Shown: piece by piece, positions 52,887 to 60,859 of the stretch | Layout: each line of letters begins with the position of its first letter | Position numbering within the stretch: position 1 is the first letter of the stretch | Source: Luteolibacter sp. | Lineage (GTDB): Bacteria > Verrucomicrobiota > Verrucomicrobiia > Verrucomicrobiales > Akkermansiaceae | NCBI GenBank assembly: GCA_030696085.1 | Contig: JAUYNL010000062.1 | Span: 62,001-126,000 of the forward strand | DNA: 64,000 nt | Direction: 5' to 3' | Position numbers and translations under genes: made by a program | Notes under the pieces: model-generated | What the model was told of the DNA's origin: nothing | The model's database searches: none | Seen by the model: only the letters and a program-made list of their open reading frames with translations

Positions 52887-52939
52887 AAAGCAGCCCGCAG
52901 GAAAAAATCGTGGCGACCGGGAAGACTCCATGCCACGAT
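52887..52939 (+). repeat. Dispersed hairpin repeat, copy B
   Basis: The 53-nt segment differs from copy A (43285) at 3 positions and has the same orientation. Its stem is 8 bp (ATCGTGGC with GCCACGAT). It lies between the divergent dehydrogenase and HAD phosphatase genes, ending 19 bases before the GTG start of the latter. Confidence 0.85.
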
Positions 52940-52958
52940 CCGGCCAAGACCGAAGCCC

Positions 52959-53720
52959 GTGGCCGCACCCCTTTCCGACACACCGCCCGTAGGCATTGCC
53001 CTGTTTGATCTCGATGGCACCTTGCTGGCTTGGGACTGCCAGTTGCTGTTCCGGCATTTCGTCTTGCGCCGGGAGCCGTGGCGGATCGTTTTCCTGCCGG
53101 TTTTCCTGAGTTTCCTGCCGCTGGCTGGACTGCTCGGGGCGGGTCGAATGAAACGGATTTTCCTATGTTTCCTGTGGCGGATGCATCCGGAAAAACTGGC
53201 GGATTATTCCAGGAATTTCGCCAAATCCCTGATGCCGGCGATCTACCCGGAGATGCGCGATGAACTCGAACGCCGGCGGGCCGCCGGGGATTTCCTGATC
53301 CTCGCATCCGCCAGTCCCGAATTCTACGTTTCGGATATCGGACGGGAACTCGGCTTTCATCTCACTCTCGGCACGGTGGTGGAAACCGGGCGCTTTTTCC
53401 CTCGTTTGGTGAATCACAAGGGCGCGGCGAAGGTCACACGCCTGAAACACGAACTTCCCACATCTTATTTTGAAAACGGACAACTCCGCCGCTGTCATGG
53501 CTTCACCGATAGCCGTGCGGACCTGCCGATGCTTGAGCTCTGTCAAGCTGCCACCGTGGTGAATCCCCCACCCCGTCTCGCCGCGCTTGCGGATCAATCC
53601 GGTTGGCGGATCGTCCGCCCGGCTCGCCCATGGAGCAGCCGTCTCGGTTTCGCCTTGCGGGTACTCGCGCTCCTGACCGGCCTCGGCCGCGATCCGGCGG
53701 GGCTCACAGCAGGACCCTGA
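52959..53720 (+). CDS. HAD-IB family phosphatase
   Basis: The 253-residue phosphatase has motif I LFDLDGTLL (two Asp), motif II LASASPEFY, Lys in NHKGAAK and motif IV FTDSRADLPML. It is related to SerB- and CicA-like enzymes; the substrate is unknown. A hydrophobic stretch (about 47-66, IVFLPVFLSFLPLAGLL) forms the cap. The only reasonable start is GTG 52959; no ATG lies in frame near motif I. The first codons lie next to the dispersed repeat. Its 3' end overlaps the convergent Nudix gene by 17 bases. Confidence 0.85.
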   Translation: MAAPLSDTPPVGIALFDLDGTLLAWDCQLLFRHFVLRREPWRIVFLPVFLSFLPLAGLLGAGRMKRIFLCFLWRMHPEKLADYSRNFAKSLMPAIYPEMRDELERRRAAGDFLILASASPEFYVSDIGRELGFHLTLGTVVETGRFFPRLVNHKGAAKVTRLKHELPTSYFENGQLRRCHGFTDSRADLPMLELCQAATVVNPPPRLAALADQSGWRIVRPARPWSSRLGFALRVLALLTGLGRDPAGLTAGP

Positions 53721-54198
53721 AAAAATCGCGCATAACCTCGCGGTAAACGTCCCGTTTGAACTCAGGCAGCCAATCGAGGTCGAACTCCTCAGGCGGAATC
53801 CATCGGTATGCCCGGAATTCACGGGCTTTCTGATCCACATTCACCGCAGGGGCGCCCAGTTTCAGGTGGCAGAGAAAATAGGTTTGTTCCTGGCCGTGGC
53901 TGCCGTGCTTGCGGAGTTTCTTTCCCCTCGATCCCTGCGGATAAAGGTAACGATAGCCTTCGCGGCGGTCGATCACCTCATAGTGCTGCGAATCCAGGCC
54001 CACTTCCTCGCGCACCTCCCGAAACAAGGCCTGCTCCACGGTTTCCCCGGAATCCACGCCGCCTTGTGGAAACTGCCATGCTCCGGGAATCGTCGCCCGC
54101 TCGCAAATCAGCAGGCTACCCGCTGGATTGACGATCAGCGCGGCGACGTTGGCGCGGTAGCGAACCATGCGCACAGTCTGCAATTCCCCCACTTTCAT
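53704..54198 (-). CDS. RppH-like Nudix hydrolase
   Basis: The 164-residue protein matches RNA pyrophosphohydrolases: MVRYRANVAALIVN, AWQFPQGGVDSGE and the Nudix box GETVEQALFREVREEVGL (G-E-R-E-E residues). It ends with RWIPPEEFDLDWLPEFKRD, typical of RppH, which removes pyrophosphate from mRNA 5' ends. Met at 54198 is preferred to 54243. Confidence 0.88.
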   Translation of the reverse strand: MKVGELQTVRMVRYRANVAALIVNPAGSLLICERATIPGAWQFPQGGVDSGETVEQALFREVREEVGLDSQHYEVIDRREGYRYLYPQGSRGKKLRKHGSHGQEQTYFLCHLKLGAPAVNVDQKAREFRAYRWIPPEEFDLDWLPEFKRDVYREVMRDFFRVLL

Positions 54199-54271
54199 GG
54201 CAATACTTAACTTTTCCGAATCTTCGCGCCGGATGCTGGCCAAGTTCCGAAAAACCTGCCACCCTCACAGC

Positions 54272-54820
54272 ATGTGGAACAAAACCCTGCTCACCCTCCC
54301 GGCGTTTTGCTTGATGGCAGCACTCCAGGCCACTGCGCAGAATCCGCCGAACGACCCTGCGGATTCCCAGAAAACTCAGGATACACAGCAATCTAACCGC
54401 TTCTGGCAGGCATCGCTACCTGGCGGCCATTACATGGTGGCGCTCGATCGGATCTCGGCCGTCAGCCGCCACCGCTACGTGCTTGATGGCGCGGTCATCG
54501 TCGATGAAGTCACCGTCGATGCCCTCGGGCAGGCTCTGGCGCGATTTTACTTCATCGCCCCCATCACCGATGCCGCCACTGGCAGTGCCGCGGGCGCGGC
54601 CGCCTCCCGCCTCGCCGAGCGTGGCACCGATCTCCTCGACAAGGCGGCCCGCACCGCCGGCACCGACGTCCACCAGATGGTCATCAAGAAATTTCCTGAA
54701 ACCACCCACGCCCGCACCATCGAATACCGCCTGCTTTCCGCCGAGGAACTCACCGCCCTGCACAGCAGCGTTCGCACTGCCTGGGAGAGCGGCAAGGGAC
54801 GGAAGTTCGCCATCAAATAG
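54272..54820 (+). CDS. Exported protein of unknown function
   Basis: I do not recognise this 182-residue protein. It has a signal peptide (MWNKTLLTLPAFCLMAALQA, cleavage near TAQ), then a polar linker and a globular part with SLPGGHYMVALDRISAVSRH and VDEVTVDALGQALARFYFI. It contains an Ala-rich helix (SAAGAAASRLAERG). It is divergent from the Nudix gene and followed by about 160 bases with no recognised feature. Confidence 0.6.
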   Translation: MWNKTLLTLPAFCLMAALQATAQNPPNDPADSQKTQDTQQSNRFWQASLPGGHYMVALDRISAVSRHRYVLDGAVIVDEVTVDALGQALARFYFIAPITDAATGSAAGAAASRLAERGTDLLDKAARTAGTDVHQMVIKKFPETTHARTIEYRLLSAEELTALHSSVRTAWESGKGRKFAIK

Positions 54821-54981
54821 GCGGGGACCCCGGCGGCGTGCAGCGATGTCAGACACCCCCGTAGCGCGATGTCCGGGCGCTTGCCATGGCGTCACAGCGC
54901 ACGGTTCAAGGGAAAGGCCGCTGATACATCGCGGGATAGTATTTCCACTCCGCCGCCGATTCGTTAGCCTTCCCGCAATTC

Positions 54982-55095
54982 ATGACCCCACGCCAGCAGA
55001 TCCTCGCCGCCTACCGCGCCACCTCCCAGACCGAGCGCGAAAAAGGCACCTACTTCGAGGAACTCATCCGCACTTACTTCCATTTCGAGAATAGG
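54982..55095 (+). pseudogene. Fragment of a large restriction/helicase gene (N-terminus only)
   Basis: The first 38 codons read MTPRQQILAAYRATSQTERE, then KGTYFEELIRTYF, closely matching the conserved start of large DEAD-box helicase or type ISP restriction-modification proteins. After that the frame diverges and stops within 75 codons, and no helicase motif follows. This looks like the 5' stub left after a deletion. The chance that it is a real small protein is low. Confidence 0.55.
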
Positions 55096-55193
55096 AAAAG
55101 TGGCGGAGCAAATCACCGTTCAAGGAGAATAATTTCAATCCTTACGGTCTCGTGCAAATCCCGCTTGGCGATTGGCGATCCGGGTGATGGGAT

Positions 55194-55787
55194 ATGGCCG
55201 CGATGAGAGCATTCATGGGTTTCCTGACGATGTTGATTTTCTCCTGGGCGGGTGTTTCACAAGCGGCCGGGATTGATGAACTGCTGGCCAAGGCGGATGG
55301 CGGTGACGCCGCCGCGCAGGTTCAGGTGGCGGAGATGCATGCCAAGGGCAATGGCGTTGCAAGGGACATGCGGAAGGCTGTGGAATGGTTCACGAAAGCC
55401 GCGGAGCAAGGAAATGCCGACGCACAGATGCGGCTCGGAGCGCTATACCTCGGCGGCAGGGGATTGAAAAAGGACGGCTTGGAGGCCGCCAAGTGGTTCG
55501 GCATGGCTGCGGATCAGGGTGTGGCTGCGGCGCAAATCCAGTTGGCAAGAATGCATCTTGCGGGCACCGGCGTGGCGAAGGACGAGGTGGAGGCTTACAA
55601 ATGGGCCACTCTGGCGCAGAAACTGGGCGACAAACAGGCCGGACCGATCCTGACTTACCTGCGGAAACGCATGACCGCCGAGGAAATCACCGCCGGAGCG
55701 GAGTTCGCTCGGGATTTCAACGCACCAAAAATCGAGCCCGATCCCGCAAGCGGAATCCCGCCTGTCGCCCCGCCACTCGAAGAGTGA
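55194..55787 (+). CDS. Secreted Sel1-repeat protein
   Basis: The 197-residue protein has a signal peptide (cleavage near SQAAG, about residue 25) and three Sel1/TPR-like repeats: AQVQVAEMHAKGNGVARDMR, AQMRLGALYLGGRGLKKDGL and AQIQLARMHLAGTGVAKDEV. These 36-residue repeats form a superhelical protein-binding surface. A Pro-rich acidic tail follows. Met at 55203 is an alternative start. The gene lies just after the helicase fragment. Confidence 0.85.
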   Translation: MAAMRAFMGFLTMLIFSWAGVSQAAGIDELLAKADGGDAAAQVQVAEMHAKGNGVARDMRKAVEWFTKAAEQGNADAQMRLGALYLGGRGLKKDGLEAAKWFGMAADQGVAAAQIQLARMHLAGTGVAKDEVEAYKWATLAQKLGDKQAGPILTYLRKRMTAEEITAGAEFARDFNAPKIEPDPASGIPPVAPPLEE

Positions 55788-55896
55788 GGCTGGAGCTCAG
55801 AGACCGTGACCCCTTGCTTGATGTGTCTGTCACCTGCGCTTACGCTTCCACACCCGGCACGCTTTCCGGGAATCCACACACCCACCCTTCGCCTTC

Positions 55897-56361
55897 ATGA
55901 GTTCCTTCGAAAACAAAGTCCAGGAAGCCCTCGCCAATCCGAAAAACCAAGGCGAAATCCCGGATGCGGACGCCGTGGGTACCGTCGGCTCGCCCGAATG
56001 CGGCGACATGCTGCGGATGTGGCTGAAGTTCACCGAAAAGGACGGCAAGCGCGTGATTGATCGCGCCTCGTTCCAGGCCTTCGGCTGCCAAACGGCCATC
56101 GCCGTCGCCTCGATGGCCACCGAGTTGCTCAAAGGCAAAACCGCCGAGGAGGCGCGGGACCTCAGCGCCCGGGACCTAGCCGGAGATCTGGGTGCGCTGC
56201 CGCCCATGAAAATCCACTGCGGCCAACTCGTCGAGGGAGCCCTGCGCAACGCACTCGATAACACCGCCCCTGCCGCCCCTTCGCCCGCCATGGCACCCAC
56301 CCTGGCTTCCGACCTGCACCGCAAGCCCGCCGGAACGATCCGCATCGTTCCCATCGAGTGA
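55897..56361 (+). CDS. NifU/IscU-like Fe-S scaffold protein
   Basis: The 154-residue protein has the three cluster-ligand cysteines of NifU N-terminal/IscU scaffolds: GSPECGDML, FGCQTAIA and KIHCGQLVEGAL. The Asp next to the first Cys, typical of the family, is also present. The last 30 residues are a Pro/Ala linker and a basic tail. It would assemble clusters with sulfur from a cysteine desulfurase; the desulfurase of this window lies at 5047-6201, far away. Confidence 0.88.
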   Translation: MSSFENKVQEALANPKNQGEIPDADAVGTVGSPECGDMLRMWLKFTEKDGKRVIDRASFQAFGCQTAIAVASMATELLKGKTAEEARDLSARDLAGDLGALPPMKIHCGQLVEGALRNALDNTAPAAPSPAMAPTLASDLHRKPAGTIRIVPIE

Positions 56362-56438
56362 GCGTGACGCCCATTCCCAGCCGTGGCGCTGGAAACGCAG
56401 GCATCGCCCCGTTTGATTCACATCCACAATCCTGATCC

Positions 56439-58202
56439 GTGTTAGAACTCAAGGAAGTCAGTTTCACCATCCGCAAGGACGGCGATCAAATCCCGTTGGT
56501 GGACAGGGCGTCGTTCAAGGTGCCCAAGGGCCACTTCATGGCCATCGTAGGCCCGTCGGGCTGCGGCAAGACCACCTTGCTCAAGACCATTGCCGGCCTC
56601 AATCCCGAGACCGATGGAGCCTTGTTCTGGGACGGACGCAATCTATCCGAGGACGGCGACTTCTCCCCCACCGAGATCGGTTACGTGCCACAGTTCTCGA
56701 TCGCCTACGATCCGCTGACCATCGATGAATCGGTGGAGACCGCCACCCGCCTGCGCGTTCGTTCCCGCAGCAACGGGGAACTCGACCGACGCATCGACCG
56801 CGTGCTCGAGGAAACCGGGCTGACCGCCATCAGCGAGCGCCATGTGAAGGTGCTCTCCGGTGGCCAGAAACGCCGGCTCGGCCTGGCGATGGAGCTGGTT
56901 TCCGATCCGAAAATCCTGCTTTGCGACGAGGTCACCTCCGGCCTCGATCCGCGCTCGGAGCGCGAAATCGTCAGCCTGCTCCACGAGCTCTCGCGAAAGG
57001 ACGGCCGCATCGTGCTCTCGGTCACCCATTCGCTCTCGCACCTCGAGTTATATGATTCGATCCTCGTGCTGCACGAAGGACGCATCGCCTTCCACGGCCC
57101 GCCGGAAAAACTGACCCACTACTTCTCCGTACACGACACCGAGGAGGTCTATCCGCGGCTCGCCTCCCAGGCGTCCACAAGCTGGCAGGCCTCATGGTGC
57201 AAACACAGCGTGTCCTATCAGAAAATGCTCGACCGCAACCGCGAGCGCCTCATCGCCAGCGGCGGCCTGGTCGTCCCGGTGGAAATCCCGCCCGCTACGG
57301 AAACATCGGAAGCCACGGATCAAATCCAGGCAGAGCCCGAAGTCCTGCGTCTGCCGGGATTTTTCAGCCAGTTCGCCACCCTGCTCTCCCGCCGCTGGCG
57401 CATCTTCTCGCGTGATCGCGGCCAGGTCCTCCTGCAAGTGGCGATCCTGCTTTGTTTCCCGATTCTGGTCACGATTTTCAGCGACAAGGCATCGGGCAAC
57501 ATCCGCCGCTTTTCCGACACGCGCTCTACGGACTTCGTCGCGGAAATCCAGGAAATCCAGAGCGTGCGCGCGGACCAGGCAAAGGTCGGCTCCGCCGTTT
57601 CCGGCATCATCATGTTCCAGGTGGTGCTGCTCTCGCTGATGGGCTCTAACAATTCGGCGCGCGAGATCGCGGGCGAACGACCGATCTATGAGAAGGAGAA
57701 ATTCGGCGGGCTGCGGCCATCCGCCTATCTCGCGTCCAAAGTCGCGTTTCTCGCCTGTCTGGTGATCACCCAGTCCTTGTGGATGGCCTTCTTCGTGAAT
57801 TTCTTCGGCGCGTTCCGCGGCGATTTCATCCAGCACGCCGGATTCCTACTGCTGGTCAACGCGGCCATGACCTCCATCTGCCTCGCCATTTCCGCACTGA
57901 TGCGCACGGCCGAGCAGGCGTCGCTGCTTTCCATCTATCTCGTCGGCTTCCAACTCCCGCTCTCCGGCGCGGTGCTCGCCCTGCCGGAAAAAATCGAAGT
58001 CTTCACCAGGCCATTCATTTCCGCCTACTGGGCGTGGTCCGGCTCCGTCGAGGCGCTGCAAACCCAGGTCCATTCCGCCGTCAAATCCGTGATCGACACC
58101 GGGCTTTCCGCTCAGGAAATCTGCATCTACGCCCTGGCCGCCCACATCGGCGTGGGCCTGGCCGCCGCATGGATCGGCGCTTCGCGTCCACAGTGGGACT
58201 GA
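56439..58202 (+). CDS. ABCG-type half ABC transporter (ATPase fused to ABC-2 permease)
   Basis: The 587-residue protein begins with an ATPase (Walker A GPSGCGKTT, signature LSGGQKRRL, Walker B ILLCDEVTSGLDP, H-loop VTHSLSH) and continues after about residue 310 with an ABC-2 type membrane domain of six helices. This domain order is that of the ABCG/White family. The substrate is unknown. The start is GTG 56439, giving MLELKEVSFTI; no ATG is available. It follows the NifU-like gene by 77 bases but has no evident link to Fe-S assembly. Confidence 0.88.
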   Translation: MLELKEVSFTIRKDGDQIPLVDRASFKVPKGHFMAIVGPSGCGKTTLLKTIAGLNPETDGALFWDGRNLSEDGDFSPTEIGYVPQFSIAYDPLTIDESVETATRLRVRSRSNGELDRRIDRVLEETGLTAISERHVKVLSGGQKRRLGLAMELVSDPKILLCDEVTSGLDPRSEREIVSLLHELSRKDGRIVLSVTHSLSHLELYDSILVLHEGRIAFHGPPEKLTHYFSVHDTEEVYPRLASQASTSWQASWCKHSVSYQKMLDRNRERLIASGGLVVPVEIPPATETSEATDQIQAEPEVLRLPGFFSQFATLLSRRWRIFSRDRGQVLLQVAILLCFPILVTIFSDKASGNIRRFSDTRSTDFVAEIQEIQSVRADQAKVGSAVSGIIMFQVVLLSLMGSNNSAREIAGERPIYEKEKFGGLRPSAYLASKVAFLACLVITQSLWMAFFVNFFGAFRGDFIQHAGFLLLVNAAMTSICLAISALMRTAEQASLLSIYLVGFQLPLSGAVLALPEKIEVFTRPFISAYWAWSGSVEALQTQVHSAVKSVIDTGLSAQEICIYALAAHIGVGLAAAWIGASRPQWD

Positions 58203-58212
58203 GCCGGGCGAC

Positions 58213-58782
58213 TCACCGCTGCCAGATCCCGCGCAGATCCTCCGCCCCCAGCACCCGCCACGCGCCGGGTGTTAGACGACTATCCTGAAAACGCCCGATC
58301 GCCACGCGGATCAGCCGCAGGGTGGGCAGGCCGACCGCCGCAGTCATGCGCCGCACCTGGCGGTTTTTGCCTTCGATCAACTCCATCTCCAGCCATGCGG
58401 TGGGAATGACCTTGCGGAAACGCACCGGCGGATCGCGCGGCGGCACCACCGGCGCGGGATCCGGCAGCGTCACCCGGCATGGCCGCGTGCGGTGCCCCTG
58501 GATCACCAGTCCGCCGCGTGCCAGCGCCGCGAGCTGATCCTCGCCGGGCGCACCCTCCACTTGCACCCGATAGGTGCGCGGATGAGACATCGCCGGATCC
58601 AACAAACGATGGTTGAAGCCCGCTTCGTCGCTGAGCAGGAGCAGTCCCTCCGAGTCCATGTCCAGCCGGCCGACCGGATAAACCGCGGCGGGAAACCCGG
58701 CTTCCGCAAGCGTCCGCTGCCCCGTTTGATCGGGAGTGAACTGGCAGAGCACGCCATAGGGCTTGTAATAGGCGATGACCAT
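58213..58782 (-). CDS. rluE: 23S rRNA pseudouridine synthase, RluE-like
   Basis: The 189-residue protein lacks an S4 domain and starts directly with YYKPYGVLCQFT, as in RluE. The catalytic Asp is in the GRLDMDSEGLLLL motif; HPRTYRVQV and EGKNRQVRRM complete the family signatures. RluE isomerises a uridine in the 23S rRNA of E. coli; the exact target here is inferred. It is convergent with the ABC transporter (10 bases between stops). Confidence 0.88.
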   Translation of the reverse strand: MVIAYYKPYGVLCQFTPDQTGQRTLAEAGFPAAVYPVGRLDMDSEGLLLLSDEAGFNHRLLDPAMSHPRTYRVQVEGAPGEDQLAALARGGLVIQGHRTRPCRVTLPDPAPVVPPRDPPVRFRKVIPTAWLEMELIEGKNRQVRRMTAAVGLPTLRLIRVAIGRFQDSRLTPGAWRVLGAEDLRGIWQR

Positions 58783-58867
58783 GGTGGTGATATTTGAGAG
58801 CGGCGGCTTTCTCAGCGGTGACGCCAGCGCCTTGGAGAATTTCCCGGATCAGCAGGATGCAGGTGGT

Positions 58868-58918
58868 ATTTCGATCCGCTACTGCGATCACTTCCTCGCC
58901 CTGCTCCACTTTCCGGAA
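58868..58918 (-). other. Possible Phd/YefM antitoxin relic
   Basis: A short minus-strand stretch translates to FRKVEQGEEVIAVADRN, like the VExGEEV core of Phd-type antitoxins. No start codon, full domain or toxin accompanies it. It lies between rluE and the HU terminator. The match covers only about 16 residues and may be chance. Confidence 0.2.
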
Positions 58919-58930
58919 TATTTTGAAATG

Positions 58931-58956
58931 AAAAACGCCCGCGCAGGGCGGGCGTT
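58931..58956 (-). terminator. Rho-independent terminator of the HU gene
   Basis: A 9-bp stem (AACGCCCGC with GCGGGCGTT, 58934-58956) with a 5-nt loop is followed on the minus strand by a T run (TTTTT, 58935-58931). It lies about 60 bases after the HU stop codon. Confidence 0.85.
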
Positions 58957-59017
58957 GATTTTTGGAATATGCGCGCGCCGCGCTTTCACGCGGCCGGCGA
59001 AGATCAGACGATCTCAA

Positions 59018-59347
59018 TCAGATAGCAAAGTCCTTGAGCTTCTTCAAGGGACGCACCTTGACCGCCGTGGAAGCGGGCTTGGCCTTGAACGTCACTTCCT
59101 CCTTGGTGAAGGGGTTGATACCCTTGCGTGCCTTGACCGCCGGCTTGCGCACGGTGCTGATCTTGAGCAGGCCGGGAAGGACAAACTCGCCAACAGCATT
59201 CTTCTTGATGTGTGCTTCGATCACGTCGCTCAAACTGTCCAGGACAGCCGCAACTTGCTTGCGGGTGAGCTCGGTGTCTCCGGCGATCTGATCTACGATC
59301 TGGGTCTTGGAGAGCCTGTCTTTAACGGGTGTGATTTTCTTAGCCAT
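59018..59347 (-). CDS. HU/IHF-family DNA-binding protein
   Basis: The 109-residue nucleoid protein has the HU dimer helices (LSKTQIVDQIAGDTELTRKQ) and the beta-arm region with LPGLLKISTVRKPAVKARKG and INPFTKEEVTFKAKPA. It ends in a Lys-rich helix. Its N-terminus MAKKITPVKDRL is longer than E. coli HU by about ten basic residues, and the C-terminus is also extended, giving 109 rather than 90 residues. Met at 59347 is used; an upstream frame to 59431 is discarded. A clear terminator follows. Confidence 0.92.
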   Translation of the reverse strand: MAKKITPVKDRLSKTQIVDQIAGDTELTRKQVAAVLDSLSDVIEAHIKKNAVGEFVLPGLLKISTVRKPAVKARKGINPFTKEEVTFKAKPASTAVKVRPLKKLKDFAI

Positions 59348-59532
59348 GCGCGGATGCTTTCGGAGCCCGACCGGATTGTCAAGACCCCCAAGCACATTTT
59401 CTCGGGAAATATTCAGTAAAACACAACGCACGCCCGGCTCCCGTTATGTCTTCTTGTATCCGGCCGCACGATGCGGAGCTTGTCAGCTCCTGGATTTTTT
59501 CGGAGCTTCCTGGCGGATCACAAGCACGTTTT

Positions 59533-60000
59533 TTGAAAATTCAACTCACAGCCATAGTAGCCATGACCGCGGACCGGATCATCGGACGGTCCGGCAGCCT
59601 GCCATGGCACCTGCCGGAGGATCTGGCGTTTTTCAAGCGCGTGACTTCCGGCCATCCGGTGGTGATGGGACGCAGGACTTTCAAATCCATCGGCCGGCCA
59701 CTGCCGGGACGCCGCAACATCGTGCTGTCGCGGGACGCCACATGGTCGGTTCCGGGCGTGGAGGTGATCCACCGGCCGGAAGATCTGCACGCGCTGCCGG
59801 ACCTTGAGGGCCGTGTATTCATCATCGGCGGCTCGGAAATCTATGCGGCCTTCCTGCCGCGAACCGACGACCTGTTAATAAGTCATGTGTTCGCGAATCA
59901 TGAAGGGGACACGCGTTTCCCGGAGTTCGCGCGGGATTTTCCAGAGTCCGAATTATTGGAAAGCCATGAAGCCTTCGAAGTGAGGCGCTGGCATCGATGA
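59533..60000 (+). CDS. folA: Dihydrofolate reductase
   Basis: The 155-residue enzyme reduces dihydrofolate to tetrahydrofolate. LTAIVAMTADRIIGRSGSLPW, HLPEDLAFFKRVTSGHPVVMG, the Arg-Thr pair GRRTFKSIGRPLPGR and FIIGGSEIY are the classic motifs. The start is probably TTG 59533, which gives KIQLTAIVAM as in homologues; the first ATG in frame after it (59563) would remove the first beta strand. An upstream ATG at 59446 adds 29 unlikely residues. No thyA gene is adjacent. Confidence 0.93.
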   Translation: MKIQLTAIVAMTADRIIGRSGSLPWHLPEDLAFFKRVTSGHPVVMGRRTFKSIGRPLPGRRNIVLSRDATWSVPGVEVIHRPEDLHALPDLEGRVFIIGGSEIYAAFLPRTDDLLISHVFANHEGDTRFPEFARDFPESELLESHEAFEVRRWHR

Positions 60001-60016
60001 GCGGATGAACTCCGGA

Positions 60017-60856
60017 TCACCGGTTCTCCGGCAGGTGCCAGGGAGGATTCTTTTCGAAATGCTCCCGGAGCGCGGGGAAGGTTTTGTGCATGTTCTCCAT
60101 CACAAAGGGCGCTACCACAATCAACTGGAGTTGAAGCGCGGCGAAGAGCCCGATCACATAGGCCGTGAGGCGCAGGGGACTGAGCGGTGCGGAAGCCAGG
60201 CGGTGGCCGCCCGCGTGATCCCAGAGCGGACGGCCCAGGCGCCTCGTGGTGAAGTAAGCCATGATCTGGCAGATCAGCGCGAGCACCCCCCAGCCGAATC
60301 CGATGCCAAGGAACAAGACGCGCCCCGAGCGCCGGATGGCCTCGTTGAGACTGAGGAGCGAGCCGTCGTCGTTGACCACCCGCAGACCTAACAACCACTT
60401 TCCGGGAGTGGTGCCCGCGCGGTGCAGCAGGACGGATTCCAGGATGAACCATGGGATGTATTGGAACAGGATGATCCAAGGATTGTTGAGCGTCTCACCG
60501 ATGTCCCGCCCGATGGCCCACATCGTGATCCACCATACGCCGGCAAACAGATAGAGGTCGAACCAGCGCGCCCAGAAGCGACGGATCAGATGCGGCTGCA
60601 CGGGCGGTGGCGGAGGACCGTCCGGCTCCTCCTGCGCGTCATCTCCGAATATCGCGCCGGGCTTCTCATGGCTCTCTATCGGCCGATCGAACTCGCGGGA
60701 AAATAGGTCGATCTCGACCAAGGGCCGCCATACCGTGAGGCCCTCGTGCCAGGCGGGAGTGTCGGCGGGCAGTTCGCCGGCTTCAATTTTCCTGCGAATC
60801 TCAAAGTCGTGAAGCGGGCCTGTTTTCTCGCCGTGTTGAATGATCCAGATGTCCAT
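60017..60856 (-). CDS. GYF-like plus RDD-family membrane protein
   Basis: The 279-residue protein has an N-terminal GYF_2-like domain (about 1-50): MDIWIIQHGEKTGPLHDFEI and PAWHEGLTVWRPL are typical of these peptide-binding modules. After a proline-rich linker (GPPPPPVQPH) comes an RDD-type membrane domain of about five helices starting RFWARWFDLYLF, with the second signature GTTPGKWLLGLRV. The function of such fusions is unknown. The gene starts 3 bases after the stop of the LolC/E-like gene, so the two are coexpressed. Confidence 0.85.
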   Translation of the reverse strand: MDIWIIQHGEKTGPLHDFEIRRKIEAGELPADTPAWHEGLTVWRPLVEIDLFSREFDRPIESHEKPGAIFGDDAQEEPDGPPPPPVQPHLIRRFWARWFDLYLFAGVWWITMWAIGRDIGETLNNPWIILFQYIPWFILESVLLHRAGTTPGKWLLGLRVVNDDGSLLSLNEAIRRSGRVLFLGIGFGWGVLALICQIMAYFTTRRLGRPLWDHAGGHRLASAPLSPLRLTAYVIGLFAALQLQLIVVAPFVMENMHKTFPALREHFEKNPPWHLPENR

Positions 60857-60859
60857 GAT

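Noticed and set aside
52389-52958. Upstream extension of the HAD phosphatase frame
   Set aside because: It is antisense to the dehydrogenase and crosses the dispersed repeat; motif I needs a start near 52959.
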